64,000 bases of DNA. It comes from Actinomycetales bacterium. Its GTDB lineage: Bacteria; Actinomycetota; Actinomycetes; Actinomycetales; Kineosporiaceae. Positions 42,116 through 50,462 of the stretch are shown here, piece by piece. Positions within the stretch are counted from its first letter, which is position 1. Each line of letters starts with the position of its first letter. The translations under genes and the position numbers were made by a program. The DNA lies in the NCBI GenBank assembly GCA_012719445.1, contig JAAYAH010000137.1, positions 20,406 to 84,405 of the forward strand, written 5' to 3'. The notes under the pieces were generated by a model that ran no database searches, was not told the DNA's origin, and saw only the letters and a program-made list of their open reading frames with translations.

Positions 42116-45100
42116 ATGTGTTGGGGGGATCACTTACGGCGAAGATGGCTGCTCCGGGCGGTGGTCACCGCGGCCATCGGGCTGATCTGCCTCGGCTGGT
42201 TCTCCCGCCTGCTCGTCACCCGGGTGAGCGACGACACCCTGGAGATCTGGGCCAACGTCACGGGCCTCGTGCTTCCCCTTCTCACCGCGACCGTGTCCGG
42301 CGCGGTGTGGCTGGTCCGCCGGTCGCGCAGGCCGTCGGAACCGGTGGCGGTCACGGCGGTCCGGCTTCGTCGGTCGGTCCACGACCAGTGGTCCCAGGAG
42401 GTCGCGGGCCGGGGGTTGCTGCTGCCGAAGCCGCTGCGGCTCGGCTGGAGTCCGACCCGCCGGCCGGGGCTGAGCGTCGATCGCCGGTCACCTGCCGGTG
42501 CCGGGCCGCCGCGTCCGGTGCTCACGGAGCAGGTCGTCGACCTCCGCGAGCCCGCGGGCGGTCATGCTGCGCCCCCGGCCGGTCGGCGGAGGAGGACCCT
42601 CGGCCGGTTGCTGGCGGCGCGAATCCCCGGAACCCGGTCCCGCTCGGGGTCGAGCTGGGCCTGGCCGTGGTCACCCGCCACGAGGACCGTGACGATCGCC
42701 GGCTCCCGGGTGACCAGGACCGGGCTGCGGGGAGCGCTCCTGGTGGACCGGGCGACCGAACGACCCGCCGCGGCCCAGTTGGTGGAGCTCATGGCCGACG
42801 ACTCCGTGCACCAGTTGGTCCTGCTGGGCCCGGCCGGTGCGGGCAAGACGACGCTGGCAGCCCTCTACACCCTGGCCGCGGTGGAGCACGCGGGTCCCGA
42901 CGACCCGGTGCCGGTGCTGGTGTCCCTCGCGGGCTGGGACCCCCAGCAGCGGATGGAGGACTGGGTGGCGCACCAGATCGCCGGTGATCACCCGGACGTC
43001 ACCGCGGAGCAGGCGCGGCGCCTGGTGCAGGACCGGATGGTCGTCCCGGTCCTGGACGGCCTCGACGAGATGCCGACGGCCTGCCGGGGAGCGGCGATGG
43101 CAGAGCTGGAGCGGGCGGCCGCCGCGGGCCTCCGCACCCTCGTCACCTGTCGCTCGGAGGAGTACGCGCAGATCGTCGCCCTGCGCGGGACCCTTCCCCA
43201 GGCGGATGTCGTGGAGATCGAGCCGATCCTGGTCGGCGACGTCGTCACCTACCTGACCCAGCGAGAGCCCGGCGGGAGCACCCGGTGGAGCGCGGTCGTC
43301 AGGGACCTGAGGAGGTCCCCCCGGGGGGTGCTGGCCACGGCGCTGTCGACGCCCCTGATGGTCTCCCTCGCCCGGCAGGTCTACCAGTGCCCGACCACGG
43401 ATCCGGTGGAGCTGCTCAGGTTCACCAGCGTCGACGCCGTCCAGGACCACCTGCTGGACCGTCTCCTGCCGTCCGTCTACGGGGCACCGCAGCAGGTGGC
43501 CAGGGCGGAGCGGTGGTTGACGGTGCTCGCCCACGGCATGCGGAACCGGCCCCACGATCCGGACCTGTTGTGGTGGCGGCTGGGGCGGTCGGTTCCCCGC
43601 TGGGTTCCGGGTGCCGTCACCAGCACCACCGTCATGCTGCTCAACGCTGTGCTGTGTCCGTTGCTGGCGAACCTCTTCACGCTGGTGTACCTGCACAGGG
43701 CTCTCTCCGTGTCCGAGGGGACGGCCTGTCTCGGTGCCGGTGCCGGCTGGGGGCTGTTCCTCGGCGTCCTCGTCGCCCGGCAGGTCGTCCGGTCGGTCGA
43801 CCCCGGCACCGGGTCACCCCGGTCACCCCGGTGGCCTGCGGCCCTGGCCGTGGGGGTGACGGACATCCTCACCGCGGTCGCGGCCGTGTCCGGCACCGCC
43901 GGTCTCGTCCTCCTCGCGGTGAACCTGTGCGACGGGGAGACCGCCGTGGCGGCGGCGGATGTGGTGCTCCGGATGACGGGCCGGCTGCTCACCGGGGACT
44001 CGCGGGCCGTCCTCGCGGCGGTGTCCTTCGTCTGTCTCGGCGCCGTGGTGGTCACGGTGACCAACGGCCTGGGGACCAGGGCGGCCGGGAACCCCCGCCG
44101 GTGCACCCCCAGGATGCGTGACCTCGGTCGCCGGCTGGTCGCGGGGCTCGGCGTCGGGGCGCTGATCGGGCTGCCGTGGGTCGTGCTCGGTGCCCTGGAT
44201 CTCAGCGCAAACATCCCGTTGAGCAGGGGACTGGTGCGGACCGCGATGGTGACGGGGCTCATCGGGATCCCCCTCGGGGTGGGCAGCTGGCTCAACTCGT
44301 CCGTCTCGGACCAGCAGCAGGTCCGCTCCCCGGAGTCGGTGCTGCGCAGCGACCGGAACGCGCTCCTCGCCGCGGCCTCGACCGTCTCCGTCGTCACGGC
44401 GTCCTTCCTCGGCTTCTTCCTCTGGTACCCGAACAGTCCCGTCGTCGTCGTCTCGCTCGCGTCCGGCGGTATCGGGATCAACGTGTTCCTGCTGGTGTTC
44501 CTCGGCTCGGGGGCCGCGTGGACGACGTACACGGTGGCAAGGCTCTGGCTCGCGGCGCACGGCCGGCTCCCCTGGCGACTGGTCCCGTTCCTCCGGCACG
44601 CCGTGGCCAACGGGGTGCTGCGGCAGGCCGGCTCGGCCTACCAGGTCCGTCACGACCTGCTCCGCAGACGGCTGGAGAGCAGGTGGTCGGGGTCGCAGCC
44701 GTCGGCCCCGCCTTTCCTCGGCGGGACGGGACGGACGGTGGGGCGGGTGCTGGTCTCCCGGCGCCGACGTCGGGTGCTGGCCGGGGTCGCGCTGACGGTG
44801 TCGGTGACACTCCTTCCCCTGTCCGCCCTCTGCACCCTCCGGTGGAACACCGCGCCGGGGACCGGGAGGTCCATGCCGGCGATCGCGCCGGGCACGACCG
44901 TTCCCGCCGGGTCGGGCACTGCCGGGTCGTGGACAGGTGGACCGGGCACTGCCGGGTCGTGGACAGGTGGACCGGGCACTGCCGGATCGGGGCCTGCCGG
45001 GTCGGGCACTGTCGGGTCGGGCACCCGCGGTCCCGGGCCCGGGTCACCCGCGCGAGAAGGTGACGATCTCCCGTTCGAGTTCCTGCCGGGCGTGGCACGG

Positions 45101-45121
45101 ACCACCGTGGACGTCCGCTGA
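42116..45121 (+). CDS. NACHT-domain STAND protein with multiple membrane segments
   Basis: A protein of about 1001 residues. One or two membrane segments lie at residues 10-65. The NACHT ATPase follows with Walker A LLGPAGAGKTTLA (about 240) and Walker B VPVLDGLDEMP (about 315). At least eight membrane segments and the actinomycete NACHT end-motif LPWRLVPFLRHAV...LRQAGSAYQVRHDLLRR come next, then a last membrane segment and a Gly/Ser tail of 10-residue repeats. Such proteins act as signalling or defence switches. The start is uncertain: ATG 42116 has no ribosome binding site and may be leaderless. Residues about 140-195 read poorly and might hide compensating frameshifts. The 3' end overlaps the convergent radical SAM gene by 78 bp. 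Confidence 0.8.
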   Translation: MCWGDHLRRRWLLRAVVTAAIGLICLGWFSRLLVTRVSDDTLEIWANVTGLVLPLLTATVSGAVWLVRRSRRPSEPVAVTAVRLRRSVHDQWSQEVAGRGLLLPKPLRLGWSPTRRPGLSVDRRSPAGAGPPRPVLTEQVVDLREPAGGHAAPPAGRRRRTLGRLLAARIPGTRSRSGSSWAWPWSPATRTVTIAGSRVTRTGLRGALLVDRATERPAAAQLVELMADDSVHQLVLLGPAGAGKTTLAALYTLAAVEHAGPDDPVPVLVSLAGWDPQQRMEDWVAHQIAGDHPDVTAEQARRLVQDRMVVPVLDGLDEMPTACRGAAMAELERAAAAGLRTLVTCRSEEYAQIVALRGTLPQADVVEIEPILVGDVVTYLTQREPGGSTRWSAVVRDLRRSPRGVLATALSTPLMVSLARQVYQCPTTDPVELLRFTSVDAVQDHLLDRLLPSVYGAPQQVARAERWLTVLAHGMRNRPHDPDLLWWRLGRSVPRWVPGAVTSTTVMLLNAVLCPLLANLFTLVYLHRALSVSEGTACLGAGAGWGLFLGVLVARQVVRSVDPGTGSPRSPRWPAALAVGVTDILTAVAAVSGTAGLVLLAVNLCDGETAVAAADVVLRMTGRLLTGDSRAVLAAVSFVCLGAVVVTVTNGLGTRAAGNPRRCTPRMRDLGRRLVAGLGVGALIGLPWVVLGALDLSANIPLSRGLVRTAMVTGLIGIPLGVGSWLNSSVSDQQQVRSPESVLRSDRNALLAAASTVSVVTASFLGFFLWYPNSPVVVVSLASGGIGINVFLLVFLGSGAAWTTYTVARLWLAAHGRLPWRLVPFLRHAVANGVLRQAGSAYQVRHDLLRRRLESRWSGSQPSAPPFLGGTGRTVGRVLVSRRRRRVLAGVALTVSVTLLPLSALCTLRWNTAPGTGRSMPAIAPGTTVPAGSGTAGSWTGGPGTAGSWTGGPGTAGSGPAGSGTVGSGTRGPGPGSPAREGDDLPFEFLPGVARTTVDVR
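44911..45030. repeat. 30-bp coding tandem repeat, four units
   Basis: Four 30-bp units (from 44911, 44941, 44971 and 45001), the first two nearly identical and the last two degenerate. They encode decapeptides of the type PGTAGSWTGG in the C-terminal tail of the NACHT protein. In-frame length suggests copy-number variation without disrupting the protein. Confidence 0.85.
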
Positions 45122-46414
45122 CCGGGGACATGAGCCCAGGCAGGCCGGCAGCAGCTCGCAGTCCCGGCACCGCAGGGACGTGAACGGGTCGTCGTCGCCG
45201 AAGGGCCGCGCGGCGACGTCGATCTCGCGACGGGTCCTGGCCGCGTCCCCGGGGTGCAGCACGGCGAACGTGGCGTGGCTGCTGCCGACGGCCGCCTGGC
45301 AGCTGCCGATCCGGCCCTCGGGGTCGACGGCCAGGTGACTCCTCAGCGAGACCCCGCAGAACCAGTCCAGCGGCTCCGGCCCGCCGAACACCCGGAACCC
45401 CCGTTCCCGCAGGTGCGTCCGGAACCTCGCGTACTCGTCGTCGAACTCGCGTCTCGCGAGACAGTCGTGCGGGATGCAGCCCGGCACCTCGATCGAGTCG
45501 TCCAGCCGGCCCAGCCGGAACTCCAGCCGCTCGCTCGTCACCCCCGAGTCCGCGAACAGATCGACCACGGCACACGCCTCGGCCGCGTTGTCCCGGTCGA
45601 CGTTGATCCGGAGGACGATCCGGTCGAGCCTCGCAGCCATGGTCTCGAGCTCACGGACGAGGAATCGGTAGAAGGAGGCGGCGCGAGGCGGCGGCAGTCC
45701 CTTCCTCCTGGCGTACGTGGCGGGAAGGCCGTCGAGGGAGATCTGCAGCCGAGAGATCCGCAGGTCTCGGAGCCGTCTCCAACAGGCACCGCGTTCGAGG
45801 AGCACCCCGTTGGTGAGCATGCCGGCCTGGTAGTCGAACCCGTGCTGCGCGGACAGCCGGAGGAAGCCGCGGGTGAGTCGCTCGATCACGTCGAGGGCGA
45901 CGAGCGGCTCACCGCCATACCACTGCACGAACAGGTGCTCCAGCCCGGGGGCGCTGTGGTCGACGAGCTCCACCAGCGCGTCCTGGATCTCGGACGTCAT
46001 CCGCCCCTGTCGCCGCATCCCCTGCTGCAGGCAGTACGAGCAGTTGAGGTTGCAGGACAGCGTGGGGGCGACGGCGACGACCAGCCGGCTCCGGTCCCTG
46101 CGGGCGTCGAGGTAGCTCTGGTGCGGGCGGCGCCGTTCGTCGTGCCCGCGGGGGACCAGGAACCCCGCTCGTACCAGGTGGTCGACGAGCGTCAGGTCCC
46201 CCGGCCGGGTGCTCCCGGGCACCGGGTCCTCCCCGGGGGAGCACGCCCGGTCCAGCACCGCGTCGAGGAGCCGTGACTGGTCCTGGCGGAGGCGGAGCGA
46301 GCAGCCGGTGGCGCTGTTGAACCACACCGTCCGGTCGCCGTCGGGGATCCGTACGGTGAACCTCGACCGGACCAGGGCGCCGTGCGGAGCGCAGCCGGGT
46401 GCCATGGGGCTCAC
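45044..46414 (-). CDS. radical SAM/SPASM peptide maturase, second enzyme
   Basis: A 456-residue radical SAM enzyme, probably installing cross-links in the Cys-rich peptide encoded upstream. The first 90 residues look like a peptide-recognition (RRE-like) region. The SAM cluster is C121-N-L-N-C125-S-Y-C128, and the SAM-amino motif GGEP is intact at 167-170. The SPASM region has C353, C372, then C416-x2-C419-x5-C425-x3-C429 and C440, enough for two auxiliary 4Fe-4S clusters. Start GTG 46414 or ATG 46405; neither has a ribosome binding site and the gap to the first enzyme gene is 10 bp, so coupling is likely. The end overlaps the NACHT gene. Confidence 0.88.
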   Translation of the reverse strand: MSPMAPGCAPHGALVRSRFTVRIPDGDRTVWFNSATGCSLRLRQDQSRLLDAVLDRACSPGEDPVPGSTRPGDLTLVDHLVRAGFLVPRGHDERRRPHQSYLDARRDRSRLVVAVAPTLSCNLNCSYCLQQGMRRQGRMTSEIQDALVELVDHSAPGLEHLFVQWYGGEPLVALDVIERLTRGFLRLSAQHGFDYQAGMLTNGVLLERGACWRRLRDLRISRLQISLDGLPATYARRKGLPPPRAASFYRFLVRELETMAARLDRIVLRINVDRDNAAEACAVVDLFADSGVTSERLEFRLGRLDDSIEVPGCIPHDCLARREFDDEYARFRTHLRERGFRVFGGPEPLDWFCGVSLRSHLAVDPEGRIGSCQAAVGSSHATFAVLHPGDAARTRREIDVAARPFGDDDPFTSLRCRDCELLPACLGSCPRSADVHGGPCHARQELEREIVTFSRG

Positions 46415-46433
46415 GTGACGGGGCTCACGTGAC
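46406..46433. repeat. 14-bp duplication at the radical SAM gene junction
   Basis: GGGGCTCACGTGAC is repeated in tandem (46406-46419 and 46420-46433). The duplication spans the stop codon of the first radical SAM gene and the GTG start of the second, so each copy offers a TGA and a GTGAGCCCC start context. Confidence 0.8.
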
Positions 46434-47930
46434 GGGCACCGGGTCCGAGAGCCTGGTGTTCGGGCAGAGGGGAGGTGGATGGTAGACGGAGCCGTGGGCG
46501 AAGAAGGCGTCCCGGTAGCACCGCCCCTGCAGCCACATGCACTCCTCGAACTCCGCGCAGTCCCTGCAGGGGGTCTCCTGGAACTGCTCGCGACGGGGAT
46601 GGATGAAGTCGAGCAGGCGCTCGCCGTCCCAGATCTCGCGGAGCGACTGCACCCGCGCGTCGCCGACGATGTACGGCTCGTCGAGGACCATCTGCTCGCA
46701 GAGGAAGGCCGAGCCGTCAGCGGCGATCCCCAGCCTGCTCCACCCGCCGCCGCATCCCGCGCGGTCCCGCCAGGCTCTCCGGCGCGACTCCTCGTCCGCC
46801 GCCCCGGTCGCCGCGGACCGACTCGTGACGGTCTCCTCCAGGTCGACGTCGGGGAAGTCGCTCCGGACGGCGTCGAACTGGCTCCGGATGCCGTCGAGGA
46901 GATCCGCGGTCACGTCCAGGTCGTCCCGATGCCGGTAGAAGGAGCGCTCGTACCTGACGAAGGAGAACCTCCGGGCACCGAGGTCGTGGTAGGTCCGGAC
47001 CAGCGGGAGGATCTGGTCCGCGTTGAGCCCGGTGACCACCGTCTTGATCCTCGGCGTGACGCCCATGCCCGCGAAGGCCTGGAACGTCCTCCGGTGCCGG
47101 GCGGTCTGCGGCCGGGACGTCCCGAGCAGCCGCGCGCAGACGTCGTCGTCGACGGCGTCGATGCTCAGCTGCACCCCGCGGTGGACCCGTCCGCGGAGGG
47201 GCTCCGCGAAGCCGGCGTCCAGGAGCCTCCTGACGTCCTGCTCGGTGAACGGCGCCTTCGTGGACAGCAGGAAGTTGAACCCCTTCCGGACGAGCATCTC
47301 CAGGAACCGCAGCCCGTCGGGACGCGCCGGGACGTCGCCGTTGTCCGGCGAGACCTGGCGGATGCCCAGGTCCACCATCTCGTCGAGGAGCTCCTCCCAC
47401 CGTTCGAGGGGCATCTCGTCGACCCGGGGGCGTTCGGCGTAGCAGTAGACGCAGTTCGTGAAGCAGTGGTGGGTGAAGACCGTGAGGATGTGGATCGGCC
47501 TGCTCAGCCGGTACCTCGTGCGCACGTCTGCCATCTGCGCGGCGAACTCCCGTGCGTCCACCACGAAGTCCCGCGGGTCGTGGGCGACAGCGTCCGGGAT
47601 CGGCCGGGAGGAGCTCTCCAGGATTCCCCTGGCCGGTCGCCCCCTGGTGCGGAGGGAGCTCCGCACCGTCTCGTCCACCCGCCGGACGATGTCGTCGAAG
47701 GCCCCGTCGGGCTCGTCGGGGAACAGCGTCGAGAACATCGCCCTGGCGTCGGAGACCCGTCTCCGGCCGTCGAGCAGCGACAGCGCGAACCCGTCGACGG
47801 GCCGGAGCACGAAGAGGTGTGAGTCCTCGACGTCGAGCGGGTAGAGCACGGGCCTGCTGCCGTCCACCTCCAGCACGAGCGCAGGGCTGACGCAGACGTA
47901 CTGATCCGGGTCCTCCGGCTGCGGCAGCAT
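46425..47930 (-). CDS. radical SAM/SPASM-like peptide maturase, first enzyme
   Basis: A 501-residue radical SAM protein whose ATG directly follows the TGA of the Cys-rich peptide gene. Residues 1-100 resemble a PqqD-like leader-binding domain (YVCVSPALVLEVDGSRPVLY). The SAM cluster is C156-F-T-N-C160-V-Y-C163. The usual GGEP motif is replaced by SPDNGDVPAR (194-203). The C-terminal part has C393, C411, C455-x2-C458-x5-C464-x6-C471 and C489, a SPASM-like set with wider spacing than canonical. No ribosome binding site is visible, so translation should depend on coupling with the peptide. The degenerate SAM motif marks it as distinct from the second enzyme. Confidence 0.88.
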   Translation of the reverse strand: MLPQPEDPDQYVCVSPALVLEVDGSRPVLYPLDVEDSHLFVLRPVDGFALSLLDGRRRVSDARAMFSTLFPDEPDGAFDDIVRRVDETVRSSLRTRGRPARGILESSSRPIPDAVAHDPRDFVVDAREFAAQMADVRTRYRLSRPIHILTVFTHHCFTNCVYCYAERPRVDEMPLERWEELLDEMVDLGIRQVSPDNGDVPARPDGLRFLEMLVRKGFNFLLSTKAPFTEQDVRRLLDAGFAEPLRGRVHRGVQLSIDAVDDDVCARLLGTSRPQTARHRRTFQAFAGMGVTPRIKTVVTGLNADQILPLVRTYHDLGARRFSFVRYERSFYRHRDDLDVTADLLDGIRSQFDAVRSDFPDVDLEETVTSRSAATGAADEESRRRAWRDRAGCGGGWSRLGIAADGSAFLCEQMVLDEPYIVGDARVQSLREIWDGERLLDFIHPRREQFQETPCRDCAEFEECMWLQGRCYRDAFFAHGSVYHPPPLCPNTRLSDPVPVT

Positions 47931-48149
47931 TCAGAAGTACCGGCAGAGGATGCAGGAGGTGCATATCCAGCATGCCGAGACGACATGGGGGACATCGCCT
48001 GCCGGGTCCTGGAGGTCGTCGTGCTGGTGATCGGGATCGGGGGTGAGCCCTCGTTCCCGGATCAGATCCACCAGCTCTTCCACGAGTTCGGGGTGAGAAG
48101 AGGTGTCCGGGGTTCCCTCGTCGAGCGACCCTGCCATGAGTGAGTCCAT
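47931..48149 (-). CDS. candidate RiPP precursor peptide with CxxCxxCxxC core
   Basis: A 72-residue peptide (81 if started at ATG 48176, 68 from ATG 48137; no start has a convincing ribosome binding site). The leader is acidic, with a likely helix HPELVEELVDLIRERG. The C-terminus reads HVVSACWICTSCILCRYF, four Cys each two residues apart, ending Arg-Tyr-Phe. The stop codon is immediately followed by the ATG of the first radical SAM gene. A Cys-rich C-terminus, an acidic leader and two coupled SPASM enzymes are the normal layout of thioether- or carbon-crosslinked RiPPs. The core does not match a class I can name. Alternative: a small iron-sulfur or zinc protein. Confidence 0.7.
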   Translation of the reverse strand: MDSLMAGSLDEGTPDTSSHPELVEELVDLIRERGLTPDPDHQHDDLQDPAGDVPHVVSACWICTSCILCRYF

Positions 48150-48194
48150 TCCCGTCGGGCTGCCGCACGGCGACATGCCCGGTCGGAGGTGACG

Positions 48195-48443
48195 TCAAGG
48201 GTGGACGGTGACGGGCCGAGGGGGTCGGGTCGAGGTGCGGCCGTCGACGGCCTCGTGTCGGTGTCGACGAGGTGTCCGGACGGGTCGAACCGGGGCACCT
48301 CGGCGACCGGGGCCCGTGGGACCGATGTCAGCGGTCGCACGGAGACACGCCGATGCTCGGCCCCCCTTCGGTCGCGGACCTCCGACCACGAGCACGTGGA
48401 CGGTGGGTGAGGCGGGCGGCGTGTCGTTCGACCGGTCAGACAT
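48195..48443 (-). CDS. doubtful small hypothetical protein
   Basis: An 82-codon frame from ATG 48443. The first half (MSDRSNDTPPASPTVHVLVV) is protein-like, the second half is Arg/Pro/Thr-rich and looks out of frame. There is only a weak GAGACGG upstream. It fills the gap between the GT-C membrane protein and the peptide gene. The gap also contains TTGACG and a TGACGTCA palindrome (48190-48197), possibly the peptide promoter. Low confidence. Confidence 0.2.
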   Translation of the reverse strand: MSDRSNDTPPASPTVHVLVVGGPRPKGGRASACLRATADIGPTGPGRRGAPVRPVRTPRRHRHEAVDGRTSTRPPRPVTVHP

Positions 48444-48493
48444 CGACCGCCGTCTCGTCACCGTGCAGGGACCTTGGTCCTCCGCCCGCCGGG

Positions 48494-50104
48494 TCAGGGC
48501 TCCGGCCGGGGGGAGAGCAGCACCCGCCAGTCGTCCGACCGCCGGCTGCCCGGCACCCGGATCTCCTGCCAGTCCCTCGTCCACGAGGGCGGGTCGTCGT
48601 CGCCGAGGACGAGGACCGCGGAGGGGGTCCTGCGCAGCTGGTCCAGCAGTTCCTGCCTGTCCGCCGTCTTGTTGGCGCCGGAGCTCGCCCCCGAGGCGCA
48701 GCCCGCGTGGTAGGCGATGGGGATCGCCTGATCCCCCACCAGGAGGCAGGGCGGCCGGACGCCGTGGGCGTGCAGTTCCTCGGTGAGCCGTTCGAGGTCC
48801 TGACGTCGGTCCTCGTGCAGTTGTCCCATCCAGGCGAGGAGGGCGCCCTGCACGGCGAGGTGCCCGGCCAGCCCGGTGACGAGCAGCGCCGCCGCGGTCC
48901 CGGCCACGACCCGCCGGGAGGGACCACCGAGTCGGGTGACCACCCAGTCGGCGGCTCCGACGAACCCGAGCGCCACCGGTATCGACAGCAGCGCGTACGT
49001 GGGCTGGAGGAACCGGGGAGCGGAGTAGCCGATGAGGAACAGGTACGGCACGGCCGCCGCGCTCGCGACCGCCACCGCCAGCAGCGCACCGCCCGTCGCC
49101 CGTACCCGTGCCGCCACGGCCACCCCGAGCAGCGCGAACGGCGGAAGGGCGAACCACCACAGCACGGTGGGCCAGAGGACCGCGGGGTTGGTGCAGGGAC
49201 GGCACAGCAGCGGCCCGTCGAGGGTCGAGAGGGCGAGGCCCAGCGAGAAGGTCGGCTCGGTCCCGCCCTGGATCTCGCTGGCCCGGTGCAGCCTGGCCAG
49301 CACCCCGCCGTAGCTGAGCTGTGCCTCGACCAGCCACGGCAGCACCCCGGCCGCCGCTCCGACGGCGACGGCGCCGAGCAGGGCCCGGTACCGCCAGGCC
49401 GGCACGGCGAGCACGGCGAGCCCGAGCGGCAGGCTCACCCAGAACGCGTCGCTCGGTCGCATCAGGCCCACCACGGCCAGCGCCGTCACCAGCCCGAGCA
49501 GCGGTCCCCTTGTCGCCGCCCAGCCGTCGGCCGACCGCTGGGCGGCGAGGAGGAACCACCCGGTGGCCGCGAGCGCCCCCATGGCGGTGTAGTGGTTGGG
49601 CATCGCCTCGTTCAGGTAGAACCCGGTGACCCACAGGGTGCCGTAGCACGCGGCGGCGACGGGAACGGCCGACGGGCGGGGGAGCGCGCGCAGCCACGGC
49701 CAGAACCCGAGCACGACGGCCAGGGTGCCCACCGCCAGCAGGTAGAGCCGCAGCGCGACGATCGATCCGGTCATCGCCGCGACCGGGGCGGCGAGCAGGG
49801 AGACCCCTCGCGAACGCGGTGCGCTGAAGAACGCGGCCGGGGCGCGTTCGGCGTACTGGCTGACGTAGACGACCTCGTCCCAGCCCAGCGGCAGGTCGAT
49901 CGGTACTGCCGTGCTGGTGATGGCGGCACACCCGACGGCCACCCCGACCAGCGCCAGGGCCGGGCCCCGCGGCGTCCGGGTGACGGACCGGGGCGGGTCC
50001 GACCGGCCGGACGGGAGGAGCTCTCGGAAGGGGGTGGCGAGTCCTCTGACCGCTGTGCCCCCGCGCTGCTGGATGTACGCCACGGATAACCCCACGAAAG
50101 TCAC
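48494..50104 (-). CDS. GT-C fold membrane glycosyltransferase-like protein
   Basis: A 536-residue integral membrane protein with about 10-11 hydrophobic segments. The first extracytoplasmic loop carries LGWDEVVYVSQYAERAP, the Asp-Glu motif typical of GT-C glycosyltransferases of the PMT/ArnT type that use polyprenyl-phosphate sugars. A short soluble C-terminal domain has LVLGDDDPPSWTRDW. GTG 50104 has GGGGA upstream, though later starts are possible. It lies on the same strand as the peptide and radical SAM genes, 317 bp before the peptide, so a functional link is possible but unproven. Confidence 0.7.
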   Translation of the reverse strand: MTFVGLSVAYIQQRGGTAVRGLATPFRELLPSGRSDPPRSVTRTPRGPALALVGVAVGCAAITSTAVPIDLPLGWDEVVYVSQYAERAPAAFFSAPRSRGVSLLAAPVAAMTGSIVALRLYLLAVGTLAVVLGFWPWLRALPRPSAVPVAAACYGTLWVTGFYLNEAMPNHYTAMGALAATGWFLLAAQRSADGWAATRGPLLGLVTALAVVGLMRPSDAFWVSLPLGLAVLAVPAWRYRALLGAVAVGAAAGVLPWLVEAQLSYGGVLARLHRASEIQGGTEPTFSLGLALSTLDGPLLCRPCTNPAVLWPTVLWWFALPPFALLGVAVAARVRATGGALLAVAVASAAAVPYLFLIGYSAPRFLQPTYALLSIPVALGFVGAADWVVTRLGGPSRRVVAGTAAALLVTGLAGHLAVQGALLAWMGQLHEDRRQDLERLTEELHAHGVRPPCLLVGDQAIPIAYHAGCASGASSGANKTADRQELLDQLRRTPSAVLVLGDDDPPSWTRDWQEIRVPGSRRSDDWRVLLSPRPEP

Positions 50105-50462
50105 ATTTCCCCATACTGCGGACCGCGCAACCCGAACTGGTTCCCCGGTGGGACGTCCGGCCCGTCGTCACCCCGAGCCGCCCGGCCCCCCAAACCGGCC
50201 CGGCCGTCGTGGAACTCCACCTCCCGGCGTCCCTGCGTCCTGCCGGCGACGACGGTGCGGGTGGCCTTCACTCACCCGGTAGACGAGCCTCGGTCCCTCC
50301 TGCGTTGCCAGGACCGCCGGGATTTTGTGTTCTTCAGCAGGGTGTGACGTAACCAGTACGGAATGTGATGCAGGGTCGCGACCGTCCCTCCGTGGGAGGT
50401 CACCTGCCGGGTCCCCGGCGGGGGTGTTGGTGCCGAGCCGCGGGGTTCTGCACACTGCACGG
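50105..50462. other. divergent intergenic region
   Basis: Lies between the start codons of the GT-C-type protein and the S9 peptidase. Open frames here have no ribosome binding site. A somewhat AT-richer stretch near 50320-50385 (GATTTTGTGTTCTTCAGC) may hold promoters. No operator palindrome, RNA gene or repeat recognised. Confidence 0.4.

Noticed and set aside
42116..42720. Frameshift in the N-terminal part of the NACHT gene
   Set aside because: Residues 140-195 look odd and the +1 frame reads more smoothly for about 30 codons. The main frame keeps high GC at third positions and no stop, so I kept one continuous gene and only noted the doubt.
44911..45030. Regular 30-bp repeats considered as a CRISPR array
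   Set aside because: No spacers: units are contiguous, in frame and encode a decapeptide tail of the NACHT protein.
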